Shown one piece after another: positions 55,689 through 64,000 of a stretch of 64,000 nucleotides of DNA; the first letter of the stretch is position 1, and every line of letters starts with the position of its first letter. The translations under genes and the position numbers were made by a program. This DNA comes from Hyaloperonospora brassicae (Eukaryota; Oomycota; Peronosporomycetes; Peronosporales; Peronosporaceae): the NCBI GenBank assembly GCA_947650285.1, contig CANTFL010001463.1, positions 248,001-312,000 of the forward strand. The letters run 5' to 3'. The notes under the pieces are model-generated. The model saw only the letters and a list, made by a program, of their open reading frames with translations, ran no database searches and was not told the origin of the DNA.

Positions 55689-56357
55689 TCACTCCATGAT
55701 GTCGTCGAGTTCGAGTGCTACGCTGTCTAGAAAGCTGTTCATGTTTTCGTAGTCCATCGAGACGCTGGAATCAATCACCGAACTTGCTGCCGAGACATCA
55801 GATGTAGCTCGATCGAGAGCAAGACCGTCTCGCTTGGCCTGTCCTCCCTTCGGCTGAAGAAGCGGGAGGTCGTCACTGTTGATAGCACTCGAGTCCTTTG
55901 TCGTAGACTTCTCCCTCGCCGTGTCGTTCACGAAGGCGTCGGACTGCACTAAAGTTGTGAAGGTAGCAGTGACAGATAAAGGTGAAGTGGTAAGTGCTTC
56001 ACCTCCTTCGTATCCGGGTGGCATGCGATGCAAACTAAGACGGCCGCCACTAATGCCAGTGCTGCCCGCCACAGGTGCCAACAGTGCGTTGAGAGGAGGC
56101 GGTAGGAACACCGATGCGGTTGCTGTCGAGTCTATTTCCGTCATTGGAACAGGTTTGTCGTGCTCTTGCTGTCGACACGATTGTTTACCGTCTACATCCA
56201 ACGCTGCACTACACCCAGGACGCGTGTGTTTGAGATGATCCGGTAATGATGTGCCCGTGGTTGGAGCTCCTCGAGGCAAAAGGTGCTGGATGAAATTTTG
56301 ATGGTCTGGGGGCGAGATCGATTTGTGCGAGTGCTGGCTAATCCACCAATGTCTCGG
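55689..56357 (-). CDS. Unidentified ORF, possible 3' exon
   Basis: A minus-strand frame is open from just below TGA 56360-56358 to a stop at 55689, about 220 codons. No early ATG is present, so it may be the last exon of a gene whose upstream part is lost. The N-terminal end reads FIQHLLPRGAP. The body is Ser/Pro/Thr-rich and disordered, and the C-terminus is strongly acidic-hydrophobic (FLDSVALELDDIME), the kind of tail seen in transcriptional activators. Family not recognised; activator function is a guess. Confidence 0.4.
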   Translation of the reverse strand, partial: PRHWWISQHSHKSISPPDHQNFIQHLLPRGAPTTGTSLPDHLKHTRPGCSAALDVDGKQSCRQQEHDKPVPMTEIDSTATASVFLPPPLNALLAPVAGSTGISGGRLSLHRMPPGYEGGEALTTSPLSVTATFTTLVQSDAFVNDTAREKSTTKDSSAINSDDLPLLQPKGGQAKRDGLALDRATSDVSAASSVIDSSVSMDYENMNSFLDSVALELDDIME

Positions 56358-57335
56358 TCAAAGGGAGCGGTGATACCTTCTCACGTCCGATACGGTCAGT
56401 GGTCCAGCACAATTCTTCCACATCGTCCCCAAGGGAAAAGATATCATCGCGATGATAACGATCTCGGCCTGGTCATTCTGTGACGGGGTTACACTTTGGG
56501 TGGTAACCGACAGTACAGGCAAAGTTCACACCAGGGATGAGATCCCATTATAAACGACATTTGAACACCGTATCAGTTGTTGGGGGCTGACGTGTGTCAG
56601 GCACCAAATACGAAATCTTGTAAGAGGTATGAATCAGAGCATTTGGTCTAGATTAAGTACGTTTGGTCTGAGGTGTTCTTTTGGATAAAATATATAAAAT
56701 AGATAAAGTTTAGTTCCCCTTTTTATCCTCGTAAGACACGTGCCTACTTAAGGCGTCTCAGGTTATCAGAAAGTCGCTACTTGTTTAGATATAGACTCGC
56801 CAGCACACTGTGCAGTCGATCGTCTAGGCCCCTTGAACGAGGGACAGTGCTATAAGCTCGATGACTCGTAGAGTCGAGTTCTTAAAAAGGACTACCTTGT
56901 TCGCCCAACAGAAAGCCTTCCTTTGACCAGGAAATCTACCAGCTTCGGTACACTTGGTAGCAATCATAGTTAATCTACGCCCGATTGTGTAAGAGACTGA
57001 TTCCCTTTGAGAATGAAACAGTCCACTTCCGTTTCTGACCTCAAAAGGTTGATCTTGCTAAGCTGGTCACGCATGTGGACCCGGAGTATGTTAAACTTAC
57101 GTGTGTAGCTAGGCCCGGACGTATTGAGCGCGCGTCTCGAGAGCTATATAAAAACACTAATTGAAGCTCAAAAGGGCAGGTACGAGCATAAATAGTAGTG
57201 ACTATGTCCACACGCTTTGTGTCTATTTCAGACGATGGGGCTTAGCCTCAGCCAGTTCAGTTGGACTTTAAATCATACTCCAGAAAAAAATAGAGATTTT
57301 GAACCTCTGTATCTGTTAGGTCGATATAAACCTTA
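56358..57335. other. No supported gene
   Basis: Short frames only. The stretch becomes AT-richer toward 56700 and holds no recognisable coding, repeat or RNA feature before the LTR of element 3b. Confidence 0.5.
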
Positions 57336-57778
57336 TGTAACGGGGTAGCCCGTTACATGACTATTGTCATTACGAAGAAAATAACAAAAAATAATATTAC
57401 GTTGAAAATTCTTTCAACAATATCACAGAGCATGATGATATTGTTGAAGATGACCGAAGGGTCTACTCATTGGTTGATATCGTGATGATATCAACCTACC
57501 AATCGCTGCTAGACGCGCGCAATGGGTGGTGAGTAGACGTCACCATACATTTCGTTACATTAGTATAATTAAGTCAGGACAAACAGAGATACAAGAGTTA
57601 TAGGACTTAATTATATTAATAACAGTTTTACTTTTTCTACGACTAGAGTCTTTCACCTTAGTCGTTCTACCTTCCTCTGTGTAGTTCTACACCTAGCTGG
57701 GCACTGACTATCACTACAGTCAGTGATAGTAAGCTCCGTACCGGTTGACCAGTACGTAGTCGTCGGTGCCCCGTTACA
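57336..57778 (+). repeat. 5' LTR of element 3b
   Basis: 443 bp from TGTAACGGGG to CCCCGTTACA, close to the 3a LTR. Begins with the TGTAACGGG/CCCGTTACA hairpin. Confidence 0.9.
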
Positions 57779-57780
57779 CC

Positions 57781-57796
57781 TGGTAGCACTTTGTAG
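57781..57796 (+). promoter_or_regulatory. Primer-binding site of element 3b
   Basis: TGGTAGCACTTTGTAG, two bases after the LTR. Confidence 0.7.
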
Positions 57797-57834
57797 CTTG
57801 TCCAAGTACCACACTCGCATCGCCTAACATAAAC

Positions 57835-58944
57835 ATGCGGGACGAAGTAGAAGGCGACAGATTTCACGGAACCCATGAAAGCTACTCCCATTTGAGCGAT
57901 ATCGAATGGAGTGCGATCGAGCGAATGAGTTCGACCGTTGGCAAAGAAGCTATCTGAGCCATGCTATCCACAAGGGATAGAGACCAGCAGCATCCGGTCA
58001 TTAGCAAGTTCTTGCAACGAGAACTTGATGAGTCGCGAGCGCAGGTGACCTTGTTGCAACAAAAATATTACCAGCGGAACGAAGAATTGAGACAGTCTCA
58101 GTCCGCAAAGCCGACGCGTGAGCGTCGACCGGGGTCTATAAAGCTAGAGGTCTCCAAGTATCGGGAAGTCGATGAAGACTCCCTTTTGAGGTGGTTCGTC
58201 GAGCTGGACGATGCCATCGAGGCCCGTCGCATCGACGATGAGCGAATGCAAGTTGCATTCGATCTGTCGTACTTGGCAGGGGACGCCAGGAATTGGAACC
58301 TGAACCTTAAGTTGCACGACCCAAACGTGTTTGGGTCGTTGAGGATCTTCAAGACCCTGCTCAGTGAGACGTTAGAGCCGCCCAGAGCAGAGTTCAGGAC
58401 ACTATCTGAACTCCTCGTAATCAAACAGGGTAAGCGTAAGGTTCACGCTTACGCTCAGCATGTACGCTACCTTGCAAGCTGCATGGTAGTGAACCCTGTG
58501 AGTGAATTCGTGTTGATCACAATATTCATTCAAGGTCTTGAAGATGGTCTCGTCAGGGACCACCTGTTCCGCGGAGAGCTAAAGACGCTCTCCGAAGCAA
58601 CCTTCGCTGCTGAGCAAGAAGCCTTAAGTGTGAGACAGGATCACACTACGCTAACCCCCTTTCGTCCGCAGAGACGATCAGCGGTCGGAGGTCCAGAGCC
58701 AATGGACCTCTGTACTGTCAAGGGAGAGAAACCTCGCCCTGCGAATGACAAGCGATCGGTGGGATGTCATCGCTGTCATAAACTGGGACACTACGCATAT
58801 GAATGCATTATCCCCCACTCAGCACCTCGCGGTGCTGAGCGCAGTAATCGTCCACCAGTAAGGAGAACTGGAGGGCGAGGTTCCGATGCTGTTGCAAAGC
58901 CGCAACAGCGAGGCCAACCATCAAAAAATGGTCGGGGTCAGTAG
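57835..58944 (+). pseudogene. Gag of element 3b
   Basis: ATG 57835; TGA at codon 41 (57955-57957) where 3a keeps Trp. Otherwise open for 369 codons: coiled-coil N-terminal part (LQRELDESRAQVTLLQQKYY), capsid-like centre (RWFVELDDAIEARRIDDERM), intact CCHC knuckle and a basic Arg/Gly tail. It lacks the 4-bp duplication that breaks 3a gag. Confidence 0.88.
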
Positions 58945-58994
58945 GTGCAGAGCGCCCTCCTGATCCAGCAACATCAAGAGAATTCGCAAATCTA

Positions 58995-59447
58995 TTGACG
59001 AAGGTTGCTCCCTACACGCAGTCCCTGTGTGTCTCTGCACTTGGTGATGAGGTGTCTCTCATCACCTTGATATTGGAAATGACAAAGGACTTGTCACTTC
59101 GCGCCCTAGTTGACTGTGGGGCGTCGAACAATTTTGTTCGTCGCCAGTCGCTAGAGTCAGGAAGTTTCAACTTCGTGTAGCGGGAGATTCCTTCAATGAG
59201 AATGACGGTGCGCCTAGCGACAGGCGCATCGATCACTGTGAAGAAACTTGTAGTCGGAATCCACTACACGTTAAAAGGCGAACAGTACGATGATGATTTC
59301 ATCGTACTCTACCTGGATGACAAGTTTGATGTCATCCTAGGACTGCCTTGGATTAGGAGATATGAGCCAAGGGTGAGCTGGCAGCATCGATCAGTTACGA
59401 TACCTGCTACTTGTTCCTCAGATGACGACTTGAAGAATGTTTTGTAA
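58995..59447 (+). pseudogene. Aspartic protease of element 3b
   Basis: VDCGASNNF active site. TAG 59178-59180 replaces the Glu of FVERE seen in 3a. The frame then continues through FDVILGLPWIRRYEP to TAA 59445-59447. Confidence 0.8.
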
Positions 59448-59552
59448 CGCCCACATTTACGTGGGTGCACTACGAGCGAGTGCGATGGCCTCACTCGTGG
59501 TGAGGTCGTTAGCACGAATGTACAAGAACAAAATTTAGATGGTCACCACATT

Positions 59553-60970
59553 GTGGAGAAAGCTCTCCTGGACCCTGTGGAAGTTATTTCCCAGGAAGTA
59601 ATCGAGACACTGAATGTCTTGGTTATTGATGGATCAAGCGTAGGCGCTTACACGCTTGATCTGGTTGTGTCTGTGAAGTTAACTTCGAAGATAGCTCAAC
59701 TGCCGACGCTAGAACCGAAACGGTTCTTGCGCAATCTGCGTAAAGGCAAAGTCAAGCAGATCTGTGTACTCGTCGCGGAGGACGAGTACGTTACCGATAT
59801 TCGATCGGCAACGGTGTTTACTGAGACTGAGAGGGTTCTCAGCAATTCATCGATGAACGAAAGCTTCATCAACGAGAAGACTCGGATTGAGAGATACACG
59901 TCTCAATCCTGGAAGTCGCTTCAGGAAAATCCTTTGTATAAGGATTTGATCGAATTCAAGGATGTATTCCCTGAATCCGTACCATACGAGTTGCCTAAGG
60001 ACAAACTCACTCGACACGAGATCGAGCTCAAGCCGGGATCGAAGTACTGTGTCATGAAGCAGTGGCCATTGCCTCGTGAACAGGTGCTAGCGATCGACAA
60101 GTTCTTTGCCGATCGCTTTGCAGCGGGCAATGTGAGGGAATCAAGTTCCCCTCGCATCTCTTCGACCTTCTTTGTGCGAAAAGCCACAGGAGAATGGCGG
60201 ATAGTGCACGCATTCAACAAATTAAATGCTGCAACGGTACCGTCTCAGACGCCGATACCGAGGAAGGACGTAATCATAGATGATATGTCGAACAGCACCA
60301 TCTTTTTGTCCATGAATCTAAAGGACGGATTCTATCATATCCTCATGCGTGTACGGGACATACCGTACACAGCAGTGAGCACCCCCAGCGGGATGCTGTG
60401 GGAGTGGCTACTTATGCCATAGGGGCTGAGTAATGCCCCTGCAACATTCAACAGATGTGTTACAAATCTGTTGAGACCGGTGCGAGTCTTCGCACCGAGT
60501 TACTTCGACGATGTGTTCGTCCATAGTCGGGCTATGGACGGAAATACGGACGTTGAGGTTCATAGAACTCATGTTCGTCAGGTTCTTTAACTTATGCGCA
60601 AGAATAAGTTGTATGCCAATCTCAAGAAGTGTATATTCGCGGTAAGCGAAATACCACTTCTTGGGTGCATCGTGGGTAAACACGGCTTACACCCTGATGC
60701 CGAAAAGATCAAAGCGATCACCGACTGGATAGTGTCAGTCGATGTCAAGGGACTTCGTAAGTTCCTTGGCTTAGCGGCGTACTTACACAAGTACTTGCGC
60801 AATTACGCCGAGATGACTGTTCATCTTTCTTGTTTGCTCAAGAAAGATATGAAGTGGTCATGGAACGCTGAGTGTCAGCTTGCCTTTACAAAGCATAAAG
60901 AAAGGCTTACTGCCATCTCTCATCTTGGCGATTGCAGATCAGGACAGACCTTTTCATGTGGTCTATGACG
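59553..60970 (+). pseudogene. Reverse transcriptase of element 3b
   Basis: The frame is open from 59553 (ATG) to 60422, covering the connector and RT fingers (QWPLPREQVLAIDKFFADRF; FFVRKATGEWRIVHAF; LSMNLKDGFYHIL, where the first catalytic Asp of SMDL is Asn). TAG 60420-60422 follows LLMP. The Asp pair is YFDD at 60501-60512. TAA near 60590 and a shift near 60900 break the rest. Confidence 0.82.
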
Positions 60971-61320
60971 CCAGCAATTTTTCTATCGGGTGTGCATTAA
61001 TACAGTAAGGCATAGACGGCGTAGAGCGCGTCGTCTGATATCAATCGCGTCAGCTGCAACCAGCTGAACGCAATTACCCAGTGCATGACAAGAAACTCCT
61101 TGCCATGAAGTACGCACTGGCTAAGTTCCGCGTCTATCTCCTCGGATATAGACCGTCGTCTATACGGACCATGCGTCACTACGCACGGCCGTAAACAGCC
61201 CCACACCTCTCGCAGAGAATGGCGAGGTTGATGTCTTTCTTCGCGAAGTACAACTTCTCCGTGGAATACAAACCAGGACGACTTAACGTCGTCACTAATG
61301 CGCTATTGTGGCGAAGTCGA
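60971..61320 (+). pseudogene. RNase H fragment of element 3b
   Basis: Remnants of the HDKELLAMKYAL-type helix, the TDHASLR region (with small deletions) and YKPGRLNVV can be read in several frames before homology ends. Confidence 0.65.
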
Positions 61321-63281
61321 TCTCACAATATCGCTTGTGTGAGTGTCGATCTTCTTCTTGCCCAGACTTGCCGACTCACGGAGGGGGTACTCCGATCCGT
61401 GCCTTGTTGTATAATCTTGTGCTCACCTTGTGTACCCGTCGGTTGGGCTGGCTTGAGCTCTTCGTAACGGCCTTGAGAAATGTCGATCTCGCTGAGAGGT
61501 TGGGTTGAGAGTTCGCTTCCGGCGTGGGAATCTTCACACCACGAACGGGGTTCTACGATCTTGACCTTGAGGCGCTTCGATCTCTATCTGGAAGCGTCGC
61601 GATCTCGATCTTGAATCACACCGATCTCGATTAGTCTTCGGGGTCGGGGTCTTTGCTGTGCGAAAATCTTCACTCAGCAAATAGAAGTCCTGCGTCGATC
61701 TTGCCTCGGGATCGGTCCGATATTGCCTTGGGATCGGTCCGATCTGGTCTTGGGACCGGCCGATCTTGCTGGAAGTGCGCAATTTGGGCAGATCGGTGTC
61801 TTGTTTCGCCAAAATGAAACGTGCCGATCTGTCCGGTAGATAGTCTCGGTCTTGCTAGGTCTTGTCTTGAACTACTTGTCCAGATCTTCTGACCAATTGA
61901 TCCGCCTTGCGATCTTTTAACCAAAATCCTTTTCCTTTGTTGTTGCTTGCTGCTACCCTAGCAGTTGAGTTGAGTGTGAGTACTTGATCGATCCGGGCCA
62001 GATATCCCGAGATCGCTCTTCTCGATCTTGGCCAACAATCCAAGATCGGTCTTCTATCCCTATAACACGCGTGCCTTGACCCGCCGGGGAAGCCAAATCA
62101 ATCTTGCCTGGAGAAGAGGGGAGGAGAACGTGCGTCGTTAGTAGAAGAAGTAGAGGAAAAGTCTGTTTATTAACCAACCAAATTAATATCCAACGTATCT
62201 CTAAGCCTATTCCAAACTATAGGTCACTCTCCAAGTCGATATCACCTTTAATCTTGACCGCCCCCTTGGACACGTGTCGAAATTTCGTGACTTGTACTCC
62301 AAAGATAGCGCCAATACTCCCAATATCGTACCTAGACACCAAAAGGGACCAAATTCCAAATACGGTACCGAATACCCAATTTTGGTACCGAAAAGTCCAA
62401 AATAGTATCCAAATGCCGAATGTGTCTAAATCCATTTTACGACGTCAGTTCAACCGGCTTCCACTGGCTCTTTCGATCTGAACTTTTGGGACATCACTCA
62501 TGGACCTTCATCAAGCATGTTTATGACGATTCAACAACTCTATGACCGATATATCCACAGTCAGCTGGGAACATGACCGATCTGATGTCCAATTCGAGTT
62601 TGTTGAGGACCGACACAGCACAATCCGGCCATATATGTTCTTCCGTCCATTGAGCGTACTTTGATACCATCCTCACGGGTTTGTCTGCTCAATGGGACCA
62701 TCCGCAGTTCTTACAACGGTCCCAAGTGCTCCCACAAACATCTACACTTCCAGATCGGGCAATAATTAACCTAAATCAGTACTCCCTTCGGGAGACCGGT
62801 GAAGAGTGTCACCGATCTGATGGATTTCGGCACCTTTGTCACAGAGTCATCTCACATCGCCTGGTACCCGATGCACCTTTCCCAGAATATTTCTTCTTCA
62901 GATCGGTTGTTTGATGCAATCCAGTCCCTTGTCTCAGATCGCACCGTTGAAATCATTCCTTGTCCCAGATTGTAGCGTGGAAATCATCCCTTTCCGCGCA
63001 CGGTCTCAGATAGTTCCATACCCATCAATCTGATGACTGTTGGATCAGATCGTCTTTCTCCGTTGGGATCGCCTCCCATCTCTTATTAGATCGACAAGTC
63101 CCATGGACCCGTTTTCCACCAGTAAGAGACACCTTAACTGGGTGGGTGGCCACCGATCCACGTCCCATCAGTTCAATAGTGACTATACCACAACCGCCCC
63201 CTGTAATGAAGTCCGTTTGGGCAGCAATCGGCTCCAGTCCAGTCACTCCTCAACTTCGTTCCAAGCACTCAAGTCCATCCC
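61321..63281. other. GATC-rich region, probable leader of another element
   Basis: No gene supported. From 61557 to about 62050 I count about 20 GATC sites in 490 bases, roughly ten times random expectation, often as GGATCGG or CGATCTTG; the density stays raised to about 63600. Short frames on both strands reflect this repetition. It begins exactly where gypsy 3b is cut, so it is probably another inserted repeat whose first ORF starts downstream. Confidence 0.5.
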
Positions 63282-63950
63282 ATGACCTCCCGGACGCGTC
63301 TCCCCACTTCGCCGACCCTCTCGGACAACTTTACTGTGGTTCTGTCTACAGATCGCGATCGGCCGTCCGGATCACCAGATCACGGGGAGCATGCTCCCAC
63401 AATTTCGGATCGGCCTAGGTCCCCACGACATTCCGGTCCGGCCGGATCGCCTCCGTTGCCCAGATCGCCCGATCAAGGGGAACGTATTTCCGCCGTTCTA
63501 GATCGGCCTGGGTTCCCCAGTCATCTCGGTCCGGTCGGATCGTTACCGATTCCCGTGGGATCGCTATACTGCCCGCTGGAGTCGATCGCTTCTCTCACCT
63601 CGTCAGCCCCTCTTGACGCATTTGGGTCCGACACACTAGCCACTAGTGGGATTCGTCGTGGGTCCACTCCAATGGTGGATGCCAACGAGCACGTTCCTAG
63701 AGTTTCCGCCGACGACGTTCGTCTTACGTTGGCGACGATCTCATATTTATGGGATCGAGAGGACACTTTCCGCAGCCAAGAGGATACTATCCACGCGCTT
63801 CAGCAGTCACACCTAGAGGCTGTCGCGCGCGGAGATTGTCCGCAAGAAGAGATCGATTATCTGTGCCGATCGGCCGCCCCATTTGCCTCTTTCGTTCAGC
63901 GTCGTTACGACTTGATACAAGGACGGTATGTCGACGCCGCTCATCTTTGA
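63282..63950 (+). CDS. Gag-like or low-complexity ORF of a GATC-rich element
   Basis: ATG 63282 to TGA 63950, 222 codons. The first ~110 residues are Pro/Ser/Arg/Gly-rich with an imperfect internal repeat (SPDHGEHAPTISDRPRSP, then SPDQGERISAVLDRPGFP). The rest is helical (VRLTLATISYLWDREDTFRS; EEIDYLCRSAAPFASFVQRR). Position after a repeat-rich leader and composition suggest the start of a retroelement gag, but no capsid or knuckle motif is visible within the window. It could continue in another frame beyond 64000. Confidence 0.4.
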   Translation: MTSRTRLPTSPTLSDNFTVVLSTDRDRPSGSPDHGEHAPTISDRPRSPRHSGPAGSPPLPRSPDQGERISAVLDRPGFPSHLGPVGSLPIPVGSLYCPLESIASLTSSAPLDAFGSDTLATSGIRRGSTPMVDANEHVPRVSADDVRLTLATISYLWDREDTFRSQEDTIHALQQSHLEAVARGDCPQEEIDYLCRSAAPFASFVQRRYDLIQGRYVDAAHL

Positions 63951-64000
63951 GAGACTGCTGGCTGGCGCTGCGGACCCGAAGCGATCATTCGGTGACGATT

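Larger units (their letters stand above)
57336..61320 (+). mobile_element. Ty3/gypsy element 3b, truncated in RNase H
   Basis: Same family as 3a, opposite orientation. Contains 5' LTR, primer site, gag, protease, reverse transcriptase and most of RNase H. Homology to elements 1/2 stops near 61320, just after the KPGRLNVV block, where GATC-rich foreign sequence begins. Integrase, chromodomain, antisense ORF and 3' LTR are absent. Confidence 0.9.

Noticed and set aside
61534..62177. Arg/Asp/Ser-rich minus-strand frames
   Set aside because: They arise from the GATC-rich repetition (DRS/RSR/IEI patterns) and overlap in all frames.
1..64000. CRISPR arrays, rRNA, bacterial operons or promoters
   Set aside because: No regularly spaced short repeats, no conserved rRNA segments, and introns plus retroelements indicate a eukaryotic nuclear sequence.

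Overview
The window looks like a repeat-dense stretch of a plant-associated oomycete genome (Peronosporales: Phytophthora or a downy mildew; this assignment is inference). Evidence: short GTACGT/GTAAGT...AG introns, an oomycete-type cellulose synthase relic, chromodomain Ty3/gypsy elements, and a broken secreted protein with a QxLR/acidic motif typical of RxLR-type effectors. No bacterial operons, tRNA, rRNA or CRISPR were seen.

Layout. 2.0-3.3 kb: the one host gene that reads intact, a three-exon PHD finger plus TAZ-like zinc-finger protein. 5.4-6.2 kb: effector-like pseudogene. 6.77-31.10 kb: a giant inverted repeat. Two almost identical ~8-kb chromodomain Ty3/gypsy elements (element 1 minus, 6774-14756; element 2 plus, 23132-31103) face away from each other around an ~8.4-kb decayed LINE (ORF1 with CCHC knuckle, OTU-like fragment, endonuclease, reverse transcriptase). 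Both gypsy copies share nearly all their stops and about 25 bp of outer flank, so they look duplicated at the DNA level. Both carry a long uninterrupted antisense frame (428 codons) between pol and the 3' LTR; this is the most interesting object here.

31.1-38.1 kb is AT-rich with no supported gene. 38.1-39.9 kb is a decayed pogo/Tigger-like transposase with a spliced intron, ending in a ~181-bp tandem repeat (39.88-40.90 kb). 41.4-44.2 kb and 57.3-61.3 kb are 5' portions of two related gypsy elements (3a minus, 3b plus), again facing outward, bracketing a 13-kb stretch of decayed host-type genes: an unidentified frame, a coiled-coil gene with one internal stop, a cellulose synthase pseudogene whose catalytic motifs are hit, a WBP2/GRAM-like fragment, a divergent kelch-repeat pseudogene and an unidentified frame.

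61.3-64 kb is strikingly GATC-rich and ends in a gag-like or low-complexity open frame, probably another element running out of the window. Apart from the PHD-TAZ gene, nearly every coding trace carries stops or frameshifts. All coordinates and identities were judged by eye; no alignments or searches were run.
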